DNA from: an uncultured beta proteobacterium
GTDB taxonomy: Bacteria > Pseudomonadota > Gammaproteobacteria > Burkholderiales > SG8-39
Length of the DNA: 54,213 nucleotides
Assembly (NCBI GenBank): GCA_902826155.1
Contig: CADEDU010000046.1
Span: 1 to 54,213, forward strand
Direction: 5' to 3'
The position numbers and the translations under genes were made by a program. Positions within the stretch are counted from its first letter, which is position 1. Each line of letters opens with the position of its first letter. The notes under the pieces were generated by a model. The model did not search any database and was not told the origin of the DNA. It saw nothing but the letters and a program-made list of their open reading frames with translations. Shown here in pieces: positions 17,580-26,491 of this stretch.

Positions 17580-19415
17580 TCAACGCCCCCGCAGGAACAG
17601 CTTGTCCAGATCGGCCAACGAGAGCTGATACCAGGTGGGGCGGCCGTGGTTGCACGAGCCTGCGCGCTCGGTGGCTTCCATCTCGCGCAGCAATGCGTTC
17701 ATCTCCGCGAGGGTCAGGCTGCGATTCGCGCGCACAGCGCCGTGGCACGCCATCGTCGCGAGCATCTCGTCCTGGCGTTGGTTGAGCACGGCGCCGATGC
17801 CGTACTCGCGCACCTCGGCGAGCAGTGCGCGTGCGAGGGCCGCGACATCGCCCTTGGCCAGCAGCGGCGGCACCGTGCGCACGACAATCGCAGTCGGTGA
17901 GGCCGGCGCGATCTCGAAGCCGATTTCGGCGAGCGCAGCGTGATGCTCCTCGGCGGCGGCCACGTCGAGCGGATCAGCGGTGAAAGTCACCGGAATCAAC
18001 AGGGACTGGCCAGTCGTCTTGTGCGCAACGAGGTTGGCCTTGAGCTGTTCGTAAAGGATGCGCTCATGCGCCGCGTGCATGTCCACCAGCACCAGGCCGG
18101 CATCGTTCTGCGCGAGGATGTACACGCCATGCAGTTGCGCCAGCGCGTAACCGAGCGGTTGATCGAGCTGCGCAGCTGCCGACTGCAAAGTTGGTGCCGC
18201 GCTTACCAAGGCGGGTGCGGCGGCATGCGCGACGGCGGGTGAAGGCGCATCGCGTAACGCGGCGATCATCGCCGTATAGGCCGCGGTCGGTTGCGCCACG
18301 CCGAGTTGCCCCTGCACGATGGTGAACGGACGGCGCTCGATGTTAGGCAGGGAATCCCCGCGCGCGGAGACCGGCGCCGCAACCGCCGCTGGCGCCTGGG
18401 CTGCCGTCATCGCCAATGCCTTGCCGAGCGCTTTGGCCACGAACTGGTGCACCGCGCGGCTGTCGCGGAATCGCACCTCGGTCTTGGCCGGATGCACGTT
18501 GACATCGACGCCCGCTGGATCGATTTCGAGGAACAGCACGAAGGCCGGATGTCGATCGCCGTGGGTGAGATCCGCGTAGGCTTGCCTCACTGCGTGGGCG
18601 AGCAGCTTGTCGCGCACGAAGCGGCCGTTCACGAAGAAGAACTGGGCATCCCGATTCGCGCGCGACTGACCAGGATCGCCCGCCGTACCGTGCAGGCGCA
18701 GTCCGGCGATCGATTCATCCACTGTCCGCGCGCTCCGCGTGAAATCCTCACCCAGGACCGCACTCACTCTCGTGATGAGATCGGCACGCGCATAGTGCGC
18801 CACCACACGCTGGTTGTGCCGCAACGACATCGCCACGTCGGAGTGCGAGATCGCGATGCGTTGAAAGACGTCCATGCAGTGCGCGTACTCGGTGGCTTCC
18901 GCTCGCAGAAACTTGCGGCGCGCCGGCGTATTGAAGTAGAGGTCGGCGACCTCCACCGTTGTGCCGAAACTGTGCGCGGCCGGTTCGACGTTGCTCGATG
19001 GTCCGCCTTCGCCGCGAATCATGGCGGCGCGCGTGCTGGACGACGGCCGTGACGTGACGCTCACGCGCGCGACGGAGGCGATCGAGGCGAGCGCCTCGCC
19101 GCGAAAACCGAGCGTGGCTACGCGCTCCAGATCGGCGAGCGTGGCGATCTTGCTCGTGGCGTGACGCGCGAGCGCGAGCGGCAGTTCGTCGGGCACGATG
19201 CCCCCGCCATCATCGGTGACGCGGATCAGCTTCACACCGCCTTCGAGCAGCGTCACGCTGATCGAGCGCGTGCCTGCATCGAGCGCGTTCTCGAGCAGTT
19301 CCTTCAGTACCGAGGCCGGCCGCTCGACGACCTCGCCCGCCGCGATCTGGCTGATCAGCGTGTCGGGCAGGAGTCGGATCGATGCACTCATGCGCTCGCT
19401 CACTCGCTCACTCAT
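17580..19415 (-). CDS. mutL: DNA mismatch repair protein MutL
   Basis: Mismatch-repair matchmaker ATPase (611 aa). The N-terminal GHKL ATPase is complete: IAAGEVVERPASVLKELLENALDAG, DDGGGI, ATSKI and GFRGEALASI; it continues to DVNVHPAKTEVRF. After a variable Ala-rich linker, the C-terminal dimerisation domain ends with ACHGAVRANRSL and CNHGRPTWYQL. The first ATG overlaps the stop of the upstream deacylase gene (ATGA). A second in-frame ATG at 19391 (MSASIRLLP) matches where most MutL sequences begin. Two perfect 8-base repeats lie between these two starts. Confidence 0.97.
   Translation of the reverse strand: MSERVSERMSASIRLLPDTLISQIAAGEVVERPASVLKELLENALDAGTRSISVTLLEGGVKLIRVTDDGGGIVPDELPLALARHATSKIATLADLERVATLGFRGEALASIASVARVSVTSRPSSSTRAAMIRGEGGPSSNVEPAAHSFGTTVEVADLYFNTPARRKFLRAEATEYAHCMDVFQRIAISHSDVAMSLRHNQRVVAHYARADLITRVSAVLGEDFTRSARTVDESIAGLRLHGTAGDPGQSRANRDAQFFFVNGRFVRDKLLAHAVRQAYADLTHGDRHPAFVLFLEIDPAGVDVNVHPAKTEVRFRDSRAVHQFVAKALGKALAMTAAQAPAAVAAPVSARGDSLPNIERRPFTIVQGQLGVAQPTAAYTAMIAALRDAPSPAVAHAAAPALVSAAPTLQSAAAQLDQPLGYALAQLHGVYILAQNDAGLVLVDMHAAHERILYEQLKANLVAHKTTGQSLLIPVTFTADPLDVAAAEEHHAALAEIGFEIAPASPTAIVVRTVPPLLAKGDVAALARALLAEVREYGIGAVLNQRQDEMLATMACHGAVRANRSLTLAEMNALLREMEATERAGSCNHGRPTWYQLSLADLDKLFLRGR
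19398..19413 (-). repeat. Perfect 8-base tandem repeat at the mutL start
   Basis: GAGTGAGC (minus strand) occurs twice in succession (19413-19406 and 19405-19398), between two candidate in-frame start codons of mutL. The unit is not a multiple of three, so gain or loss of one copy would shift the frame from the first ATG but not from the second. Confidence 0.8.
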
Positions 19416-19906
19416 CGTGATTCGACCGCGTCGACGATCGGAGCCCCGGTGATGCGCACCAGTTCGTCGGGTGTCAGCCGGAACACGGTATTGGGATGGC
19501 CCGCCGCCGCCCAGACCTGCTCGAAGGCGGTCACGCTGCGCTCGATCAGTCGCTGCAGGGAGTTGTGATGTCCCACCGGCGCCACGCCGCCGATCGCAAA
19601 GCCGGTCTGTTCGCGCACGAACGCCGCATCGGCCTTGCCTACCGGCTCACCCGTGATGCTCGAGAGTGCTTGCAGATCCACGCGTCGTGCACCGCTCGAC
19701 AGCACGAGCAACGGCCGATCGGTGTGCGTGAGCCGGAACACCAGCGAATTGACGATCTGCGCGACTTCGCAACCCAGCGCTTCGGCTGCCAGCTTGGCGG
19801 TGCGCGCCGAATCTGGCAGCACGACGATTCGATCGATGAGCCCGTGCGAAGCCAGGACTTCGCGCACGCGCACGACGCTGGGATGCTGCTCTATTGCGCT
19901 CGACAT
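19412..19906 (-). CDS. YbaK/EbsC-family aminoacyl-tRNA deacylase domain protein
   Basis: A 164-residue stand-alone editing domain related to YbaK/ProX, which hydrolyse mischarged aminoacyl-tRNAs. Visible family features are TAKLAAEALGCEVAQIVNSLVFR, LVLSSGARRVD and GFAIGGVAPVGH, the counterpart of the GGxSP substrate loop. Exact specificity (Cys-, Ala- or other tRNA) cannot be read. ATG 19906 matches the domain start; a longer in-frame extension upstream crosses the promoter region and was rejected. A minus-strand TATAAT lies at 19955-19950. mutL starts within its stop codon. Confidence 0.88.
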   Translation of the reverse strand: MSSAIEQHPSVVRVREVLASHGLIDRIVVLPDSARTAKLAAEALGCEVAQIVNSLVFRLTHTDRPLLVLSSGARRVDLQALSSITGEPVGKADAAFVREQTGFAIGGVAPVGHHNSLQRLIERSVTAFEQVWAAAGHPNTVFRLTPDELVRITGAPIVDAVESR

Positions 19907-20013
19907 CCGACGGAAGGGTGGAGGCTCGAAAGGGGGGCTCTGCGCGACGATTATAGTCGCGCGCGTCGCTACAATAGCCGTTCCGGTTTCACTCCATCCG
20001 ACCCCGCTCATTC

Positions 20014-20655
20014 ATGGAACTTCTTGCATTTCTTTGGGATGTGCTCGTTCATCTCGACAAGCATCTCGCGGCGCTGTTGGCGCAGTACGGCACGTGGATC
20101 TACGCGTTGCTCTTTCTGATCATCTTCTGCGAGACCGGCCTGGTGGTGACGCCGTTCCTGCCCGGTGATTCGCTGCTGTTCGTGGCCGGTGCCCTGTGGG
20201 CGGCGAGTGATATGAACGTGTACGCGCTCTCGCTCACCATCATCGTCGCGGCATTCTGCGGCGACAACATCAACTACTTCATCGGCCGCAATATCGGTCA
20301 GAAAGTGTTCCGCTGGGAGGGCTCGCGGTTTTTCAATCGCAAGGCGCTCGACAAGACGCAGGCGTTCTACGAGAAGCATGGCGCGCGCACGGTGATCATG
20401 GCGCGGTTCATCCCGTTGGTGCGCACCTTCGCCCCGTTCGTGGCGGGCGTGGGCAAGATGTTCTATCCGCGCTACATCCTGTTCAGCCTGATCGGCTCGC
20501 TCCTGTGGGTCGGCCTGCTGGTGTTCGGCGGCTACTTCTTCGGCAACGTGCCGATCGTCAAGCAGAATCTGTCGGTGGTGATCGGGTTGATCATCCTCAT
20601 CTCGGTGGCGCCGATCGCGCTCGAGTATCTGCGTTCCAGAAAGGCGCGTGCATGA
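20014..20655 (+). CDS. DedA family inner-membrane protein
   Basis: Polytopic membrane protein (213 aa) of the DedA/VTT superfamily, linked to lipid-carrier recycling and proton-dependent membrane homeostasis. The hallmark residues are visible: ETGLVVTPFLPGDSLLF with its acidic residue, GDNINYFIGRNIGQKVF, FYEKHGARTVIMARFIPLVRTFAPFVAGVG with the essential arginines, and a final membrane helix. TACAAT at 19970-19975 may be the -10. Its stop overlaps the next ATG (ATGA), so it is the first gene of the five-gene plus-strand block although its function is probably unrelated. Confidence 0.93.
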   Translation: MELLAFLWDVLVHLDKHLAALLAQYGTWIYALLFLIIFCETGLVVTPFLPGDSLLFVAGALWAASDMNVYALSLTIIVAAFCGDNINYFIGRNIGQKVFRWEGSRFFNRKALDKTQAFYEKHGARTVIMARFIPLVRTFAPFVAGVGKMFYPRYILFSLIGSLLWVGLLVFGGYFFGNVPIVKQNLSVVIGLIILISVAPIALEYLRSRKARA

Positions 20656-21812
20656 CCATAAGCAGCAATACCGGAGGAACGCAGCCGCTGGCAGGACTGG
20701 TGATGGTGGAGATCGGCTCGAGCGTCGCAGCACCGTTTGGTGCGCAGGTGTTCGCCGATCTGGGCGCGACCGTGCTCAAGGTCGAAACCAAAGGCACCGG
20801 CGACGATGCGCGGCACTGGGGGCCGCCGTTCTGGCACGGCACCGGCGCGGTGTTCCAGACGCTCAATCGCAACAAGCGCTCGGCAGCCATCGACCTGAAG
20901 GACGCGGCCGAGCTTGCCGCACTCACGCGCTTCATTCTCGACCACGCCGACGTGGTGCTGCAGAACATGCGTCCCGGGCTGATCGAAAAATTCGGGCTCG
21001 ACGCCACGACGTTGCGCGCCAAGAAACCTAGCCTCATCTACTGCAACGTCGGCGCATTCGGCTCGGCCGGGCCGATGAAGGACCTGCCCGGTTACGATCC
21101 GCTGATGCAGGCGTTCGCCGGTCTGATGAGCATCACCGGTGAGGAAGGGCGCCCGCCAGTGCGCGTGTCGCCGTCGATCGTCGATATGACCACCGGCATG
21201 TGGGGCGTGATCGGCATTCTGTGTGCGCTGCGCACGCGCGATGCCACCGGGCAGGGATGCGTGATCGACACCTCGTTGTTCGAGACGGCGATGGGCTGGT
21301 TGAACTTTGCCGCGGTGAACTATCTGTCGTCGGGCAAGGTGCCCAGGCGCACCGGGTCGGAGCAGGCGATGCTGGTGCCGTACAAGGCGTATCGGGCCAG
21401 CGACGGCTACATGGTGATCGCTGCGGGCAATGACAGCCTGTTCCGGCGTCTGGCTGATGCGCTCGGGCATCCGGAGTGGGCGACCGATGAGCGCTTCCGC
21501 ACCAACCCCGACCGGGTGAAGAACCGCGAGGTCATCAACCAGGCCATCGACGATGTGGTGGCCGGTAACACGCGCGCGCACTGGACCGAGGTGCTGAATC
21601 GCGCCGGCGTGCCCTGTGGGCCGACGCAGACCACCGACGAAGTGCTGGCCCACGCGCAGACGCGCGCGGTCGAGATCATGCAGAAGACGCCCGACGGCAC
21701 GATGGAGTTCGTCGGCCTGCCGATCAAGTTCGACGGCGTGCGGCCGGCGATCCGCTCCAATCCTCCGAGGCTGGGCGAACACACCGGCGACGTACTGAAA
21801 GGCATGAAGTAG
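20652..21812 (+). CDS. CaiB/BaiF family (class III) CoA-transferase
   Basis: A 386-residue class III CoA-transferase that moves CoA between acyl-CoA and a free carboxylic acid. Hallmarks: VMVEIGSSVAAPFGAQVFADLGATVLKVE near the N-terminus, LNRNKRSAAIDLKD, LPGYDPLMQAFAGLMS with the likely catalytic Asp, and VDMTTGMWGVIGIL. ATG 20652 overlaps the dedA stop; upstream codons in this frame lie inside dedA. Immediate followers are an enoyl-CoA hydratase (3-base gap) and an acyl-CoA dehydrogenase, which suggests activation of an organic acid for beta-oxidation-like degradation. Substrate unknown. Confidence 0.94.
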   Translation: MTISSNTGGTQPLAGLVMVEIGSSVAAPFGAQVFADLGATVLKVETKGTGDDARHWGPPFWHGTGAVFQTLNRNKRSAAIDLKDAAELAALTRFILDHADVVLQNMRPGLIEKFGLDATTLRAKKPSLIYCNVGAFGSAGPMKDLPGYDPLMQAFAGLMSITGEEGRPPVRVSPSIVDMTTGMWGVIGILCALRTRDATGQGCVIDTSLFETAMGWLNFAAVNYLSSGKVPRRTGSEQAMLVPYKAYRASDGYMVIAAGNDSLFRRLADALGHPEWATDERFRTNPDRVKNREVINQAIDDVVAGNTRAHWTEVLNRAGVPCGPTQTTDEVLAHAQTRAVEIMQKTPDGTMEFVGLPIKFDGVRPAIRSNPPRLGEHTGDVLKGMK

Positions 21813-21815
21813 ATC

Positions 21816-22616
21816 ATGGTCGACACCAGCAAATTCGAATGCCTGCAGGTCGAGCGGCGTGACGGCGGACTGATGATCGTCACGCTCAACCGGCCGCAGG
21901 TCCGCAATGCCATCAACACGCAGACCGGGCGCGAGTTGCGCGAACTGTTCGTGCCGATGCGATTCAGTCCGGACGACGTTCGCTGTGTGGTGATCACGGG
22001 TGCGGGCGATCAGGCGTTCTGTGCCGGCGGCGATCTCAAGGAACGCAACGGCATGACCGACGAAGCGTGGCGCGCGCAGCACGCGATCTTCGAGGAGGCG
22101 TTCTACGCGATCATCGATTCGAGCGTGCCGGTAATTGCCGCCGTGAACGGCTCGGCATTCGGCGGTGGGTTGGAAATGGCGCTTTGCTGCGACTTCATCT
22201 ACGCGGTGAAGGGCGCGCGTCTGGCGCTCACCGAAGTGAGCCTGGGCATCATGCCGGGCGGTTGCGGCACGCAGAATCTGCCTCGCGCGGTGGGTGCGCG
22301 CCGCGCGAAGGAGCTCATTCTCACCGCCAGAACATTCACTGCCGAGGAAGGCTACGAATGGGGTCTTATCAACCGGCTGTGCGAGCGCGCCGAACTGTTG
22401 CCCGCCGCGCTGGAGACCGCGCAACGCATCTGCGACAACGCGCCGATCGCGGTGCGCCAGGCGAAGAAGTCGGTCGATTTCGGCATGCAGATGGACATCC
22501 ACTCGGCCGTGGTCTTTGAGATCCAGGCCTACGAGCGCATGATCAGCACCGAAGATCGTCATGAAGGCGTGCGCGCGTTCAACGAGAAGCGCAAACCGAA
22601 TTTCAGAGGGCGTTGA
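21816..22616 (+). CDS. Enoyl-CoA hydratase/isomerase family protein
   Basis: Crotonase-fold enzyme (266 aa). The oxyanion hole and acidic pair typical of true hydratases are there: AFCAGGDLKER, NGSAFGGGLEMALCCDF (first Glu), and LTEVSLGIMPGGCGTQNLPRAVG (second Glu). It therefore probably adds water to a 2-enoyl-CoA, although related members act as isomerases, lyases or decarboxylases. Sits between the CoA-transferase and the dehydrogenase with minimal gaps. Confidence 0.94.
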   Translation: MVDTSKFECLQVERRDGGLMIVTLNRPQVRNAINTQTGRELRELFVPMRFSPDDVRCVVITGAGDQAFCAGGDLKERNGMTDEAWRAQHAIFEEAFYAIIDSSVPVIAAVNGSAFGGGLEMALCCDFIYAVKGARLALTEVSLGIMPGGCGTQNLPRAVGARRAKELILTARTFTAEEGYEWGLINRLCERAELLPAALETAQRICDNAPIAVRQAKKSVDFGMQMDIHSAVVFEIQAYERMISTEDRHEGVRAFNEKRKPNFRGR

Positions 22617-22642
22617 GGGCCAATGCCCTAATAGGAGTAACC

Positions 22643-23839
22643 ATGCAGCAATCCGTGAGCACCCCCCAGGATCTGATCCAGGTTCCGATCGGCGACGACT
22701 ATCCCGACATCCGCGCCGCGGTGCTGGCCATCTGCAAGAAGTATCCCGGCAGCTATTGGCGCAAGCTCGAAGACGATGATTCGTACGCCGAGGAATTCGT
22801 CGCCGAACTCACCGCGAGCGGCTATCTCGCCGCGCTGATCCCGGAGGAATACGGAGGATCGGGCCTGCCCGTGCGCGCAGCGGGCGTCATCCTCGAGGAG
22901 ATCCACGCGGCGGGTTGCAACGCCGCAGCCTGCCACGCGCAGATGTACATCATGGGCACGCTGCTGCGTCACGGCAGCGCCGAGCAGAAGCAGCGCTACC
23001 TGCCGGGCATCGCCTCGGGCGAATTGCGCTTGCAGGCGTTCGGCGTCTCCGAACCCACCACCGGATCGGATACCACGCGCTTGAAAACGCGTGCGGTGCG
23101 CGAGGGCGATCACTACGTCGTCAACGGCCAGAAAATCTGGACCAGCCGCGCGCACAAGTCCGACCTGATGTTGCTGCTCGCACGTACCAAGCCGCTCGAG
23201 GAATGCACCGGCCGCTCCGATGGGCTCTCGGTGTTTCTCGTCGACATGCGTAAGGCCGTGGGCAACGGGCTCACGCTGCGGCGCATCGAGACGATGGTCA
23301 ATCATCAGACCAACGAGGTGTTCTTCGACAACCTGCGCGTGCCGGTGGCCAATCTCATCGGCGACGAGCATCGCGGCTTTCGCTACATCCTCGACGGCAT
23401 GAACGCCGAGCGCGTCCTGGTGGCGCACGAGTCGCTCGGTGATGCGCGCTTCTTCATCAACAAGGCCGTCGAGTATTCCAAGCAGCGCGTCGTGTTCGGT
23501 CGGCCGATCGGACAGAACCAGGGCGTGCAGTTCCCGATCTCGCGCGCGTACGCCGAGTGGAAGGCCGCCGATCTGCTGGTGCGCACCGGCGCGGCCATGT
23601 TCGAAGCCGGCAAGCCGTGCGGCGAAGAGGCGAACATCGGTAAGCTGCTGGCGGCCGATGCGGCGTGGCATGCCGCCGAAGCGTGCATGCAAACGCATGG
23701 CGGATTCGCGGTGGCGCGCGAGTTCGACGTCGAGCGCAAGTGGCGCGAGTGTCGGCTGATGCAGATCGCGCCGATCTCGACCAACATGGTGCTCAACTAT
23801 ATCGGCGAGCATGTGCTGGGCATGCCGCGGAGCTATTAA
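22643..23839 (+). CDS. Acyl-CoA dehydrogenase family protein
   Basis: FAD-dependent acyl-CoA dehydrogenase (398 aa), introducing a 2,3 double bond. Visible: IPEEYGGSGLPVRAAGVILEEI, QAFGVSEPTTGSDTTRLKTRA with the flavin and substrate loop, GQKIWTSRAHKSD, and a C-terminal THGGFAVAREFDVERKWRE whose Glu aligns with the catalytic base of medium-chain enzymes. In place of the usual YEGTSQ the next segment is IAPISTN, seen in some subfamilies. ATG 22643 with AGGAG at 22633-22637 is better than the earlier frame start at 22613, which overlaps the hydratase stop. Confidence 0.94.
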   Translation: MQQSVSTPQDLIQVPIGDDYPDIRAAVLAICKKYPGSYWRKLEDDDSYAEEFVAELTASGYLAALIPEEYGGSGLPVRAAGVILEEIHAAGCNAAACHAQMYIMGTLLRHGSAEQKQRYLPGIASGELRLQAFGVSEPTTGSDTTRLKTRAVREGDHYVVNGQKIWTSRAHKSDLMLLLARTKPLEECTGRSDGLSVFLVDMRKAVGNGLTLRRIETMVNHQTNEVFFDNLRVPVANLIGDEHRGFRYILDGMNAERVLVAHESLGDARFFINKAVEYSKQRVVFGRPIGQNQGVQFPISRAYAEWKAADLLVRTGAAMFEAGKPCGEEANIGKLLAADAAWHAAEACMQTHGGFAVAREFDVERKWRECRLMQIAPISTNMVLNYIGEHVLGMPRSY

Positions 23840-23868
23840 CGCAACCGAGGATGCGATCAGGGATGCAG

Positions 23869-24918
23869 ATGAACATGCACGGCACGCTTCTCCGCGTCCG
23901 ACGAACGTGCCTCAGCACCGCGGCTGCATCGCGCCCGTTGCGCTTGTCATTCCGGCAGCTGTGCTCGTCGTTCGCTGCAGCGGCGACAATGTTCGCTGCG
24001 ACGTCGGCGCTCGCGCAGAGCTATCCGAACCGGCAGATCAAGTTCATCGTGCCGTTTCCGCCGGGCGGTGCTACTGATTTCATCGCGCGGGCGCTGGCTA
24101 CGCCGCTGGCGGAACGGCTGGGCAGACCGGTCGTCGTCGAGAACAAGTCCGGCGGTGGCGGCACGATCGGCGCGGCTGAAGCGGCGCGGTCCGCTCCCGA
24201 TGGCTACACCATCTTCATCGGCGAGCCCGGCGGCATGTCGATTGCAGCGGTGGTCCAGCGCAACCTTTCGTACGATCCGCTCAAGGATTTCGCGCCCGTC
24301 ACCCAGATCGTGAACGTGCCGATGCTGCTGGCTGCGCATCCGTCGATCGGCGCGAAGACGCTCGCGGAGTTGCTCGCTGCGCAGCGTGTTAAGCCGGCCG
24401 AGTTGAACTACGGCTCGCCCGGCAACGGAACGGTGCAGCACCTCACCATGGAGCAGTTGCGTCTGGCCGCGAACCTCAAGCTCACTCACATTCCCTACAA
24501 AGGTGGTGGGCCGGCGATGAACGATCTGCTGGGCGGGCAGATTCCGCTACTGATGGTCACGCTGCCGACCGTGAGCGCGCATCTCAAATCGAACAAGCTG
24601 GTCGGGCTCGCGTTGTTTGCGAAAGCCCGTCATCCGGCGCATCCCGAGCTGCCGACCGCGACGGAGGCCGGCATTGCCGGATTGGAAGACGGTATCTGGC
24701 AAGGCATCTTCGCGCCGGCCGGTACGCCGTCCGATATCGTGCAACGGTTGAACGGCGAGATCCACAAGGCGCTCGCTGCGAACGATATCCGCGAGCGCTA
24801 CGACGCCATGGGCGCTGAGATTCGCGTCGGCTCGGCCGAGGCGTTCGGCCAACTGCTGCGCGCCGATGTCGAGCGCTGGGCGCGCGTGACCAAGGCGGCG
24901 GGCGTTTCGGTCAACTGA
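23869..24918 (+). CDS. Tripartite tricarboxylate transporter substrate-binding protein (Bug family)
   Basis: Periplasmic binding protein of the Bug/TctC family, very expanded in Burkholderiales. A long N-region leads to a signal peptide ending TMFAATSALAQ; the mature protein begins SYPNRQIKFIVPFPPGGATDFIAR, the classic Bug start. GGGGTIGAAEAARSAPDGYTI, HIPYKGGGPAMNDLLGGQI and the C-terminal WARVTKAAGV complete the pattern. Several in-frame ATGs (23851, 23863, 23869, 23875) are possible; 23869 has AGGG at the best distance. No TctA/TctB membrane genes are here, as is usual for orphan Bug genes. It probably captures the acid used by the upstream CoA enzymes. Confidence 0.93.
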   Translation: MNMHGTLLRVRRTCLSTAAASRPLRLSFRQLCSSFAAAATMFAATSALAQSYPNRQIKFIVPFPPGGATDFIARALATPLAERLGRPVVVENKSGGGGTIGAAEAARSAPDGYTIFIGEPGGMSIAAVVQRNLSYDPLKDFAPVTQIVNVPMLLAAHPSIGAKTLAELLAAQRVKPAELNYGSPGNGTVQHLTMEQLRLAANLKLTHIPYKGGGPAMNDLLGGQIPLLMVTLPTVSAHLKSNKLVGLALFAKARHPAHPELPTATEAGIAGLEDGIWQGIFAPAGTPSDIVQRLNGEIHKALAANDIRERYDAMGAEIRVGSAEAFGQLLRADVERWARVTKAAGVSVN

Positions 24919-24946
24919 CGCGGCGGCGGCAGTTCCGGCGAGGCGA

Positions 24947-26491
24947 TCAGGGCGTTTGCGCCGCGGTCGATAGCGCGCCGGATGCGGTTTGAGCGGCCTC
25001 CGTCGTGATCGCCGGACCAAGATCGATCGGGGCGAATCGCGGCGCGGGCTCGCTGGCATCGGCGATCGTCGAGCGATTCACCGGCGGATTGGTGGCGAAG
25101 TAGCGTTTGACGCCGGTGAGGATGGCGCGGGCGAGCCGATCCTGATGGCGCATGTCGGTGAGCTTGCGCTCCTCGTCCGGGTTGGTGATGAACGCCGTCT
25201 CGACCAGGATCGAAGGAATGTCGGGCGCCTTCAGCACGGCGAAGCCGGCCTGTTCGACGTACTGCTTGTGCAGCGTGTTGATGCCGCCGATTTCGCGCAG
25301 CACTGAGCGGCCGAGCTTCATACTGTCGTTGATGGTGGCGGTCTGCGACAGGTCGAGCAGTGTCTGCGCCACGTGCCGGTCTTTCTTGCCCAGCGCCACG
25401 CCGCCGATCAGGTCGGCATCGTTCTCGCGCTTGGCCAGCCAGTTGGCGGCCACGCTGGTGGCGCCGCGTTCCGACAGTGCGAACACCGACGAGCCGCGCG
25501 CGTGCGGATGGATGAAGGCATCGGCGTGGATCGACACGAACAGGTCGGCACGCACCCGCCGCGCCTTCTCCACGCGCGTGTGCAGCGGGACGAAATAGTC
25601 GCCATCGCGCGTCATGACCGCGCGCATGTTGGGCTCGGCGTCGATCAGCGCCTTGAGACGATGCGCGATCGCGAGCGTCACGTTCTTCTCCCAAGAACCA
25701 CGCGCACCGCGGGCGCCCGGATCTTCGCCACCGTGACCGGCATCGACCACGATGGTCAGCGTGCGCGCGGGCGGCGCGGCATTCTTTCCGGCGCTCTTGC
25801 CCGCACGTGCTTCGAGCTGCTTGCCGTCGCCGGCTGGGGGACTGATCGCAGGCGGCTTGGCGGGAGCTTTGGCCGTCTCAGTCGTTGCCGGGGCTGCCGG
25901 AGCGGCGGGCTTGGCCGGCTCCGCAACGGCGGCCGGTTTGGTCGCCGGGGCCGGGCTTGCGCCTGGCACCTCGAGATGCTGTCCCTCGCGTCGCAACAGG
26001 GCGAGCAGCGGGTCCGGCGGATTGACCGGATAGATGTCGATCACCAGCCGATGGCCGTACTCGCCGACCGGCTGCAGCGCGAACACCTGCGGCTTCACCT
26101 CGGTTTTCAGGTCGAGCACCACCCGGACCACGCCCGGCTTGTACCGGCCCGCCCGCAGCCCTTTGACGTACGGGTCCTGCGCCAGGATCTTGCCGTTGGT
26201 TTCCTGCTGGATATTGGCGAAGTCGATGTTCTCCAGATCCAGCACCAGTCGCTCCGGATCCTTCACCGCGGTCATCGTGTACTTGAGCGCGTTGTTCGAT
26301 TCGAACGTGAGCCGCGTGTACTCCTGGGCCGGCCACACGCGTACCGACTTGACGACTTCGGCGGCGAACGCCGGACCGGATCCGGTCAGGTGCAGCATGA
26401 ACGCCGCGGCAAACGCGATCAGGCAGGAGGCGACGAGTCGGCGCGCTCCACGCCCGGCGGAAGGGGTTGTTGTTCGAGTTCTAGTAAGCAC
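24947..26491 (-). CDS. amiC: N-acetylmuramoyl-L-alanine amidase, AMIN domain type
   Basis: Periplasmic zinc amidase that splits septal peptidoglycan during daughter-cell separation. From GTG 26491 it has 514 aa: signal peptide ending GPAFA-A, an AMIN domain (about 45-140) that targets the septum, a Pro/Ala-rich linker and the Amidase_3 domain. Zinc ligands are in DAGHGGEDPGA, WEKNVTLAIA and SIHADAF, and the catalytic Glu in ILVETAFITNPDEE. The frame is open to an ATG at 26617, but that would overlap tsaE by 199 bases; even GTG 26491 overlaps it by 73. The tsaE-amiC order matches tsaE-amiB of E. coli, so the name could equally be amiB. Confidence 0.93.
   Translation of the reverse strand: MLTRTRTTTPSAGRGARRLVASCLIAFAAAFMLHLTGSGPAFAAEVVKSVRVWPAQEYTRLTFESNNALKYTMTAVKDPERLVLDLENIDFANIQQETNGKILAQDPYVKGLRAGRYKPGVVRVVLDLKTEVKPQVFALQPVGEYGHRLVIDIYPVNPPDPLLALLRREGQHLEVPGASPAPATKPAAVAEPAKPAAPAAPATTETAKAPAKPPAISPPAGDGKQLEARAGKSAGKNAAPPARTLTIVVDAGHGGEDPGARGARGSWEKNVTLAIAHRLKALIDAEPNMRAVMTRDGDYFVPLHTRVEKARRVRADLFVSIHADAFIHPHARGSSVFALSERGATSVAANWLAKRENDADLIGGVALGKKDRHVAQTLLDLSQTATINDSMKLGRSVLREIGGINTLHKQYVEQAGFAVLKAPDIPSILVETAFITNPDEERKLTDMRHQDRLARAILTGVKRYFATNPPVNRSTIADASEPAPRFAPIDLGPAITTEAAQTASGALSTAAQTP

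Noticed and set aside
20532..22562. 676-codon minus-strand frame over dedA, CoA-transferase and hydratase
   Set aside because: Mirror frame of well-supported genes; biased composition rich in Arg, His and Asp and no recognisable motif.
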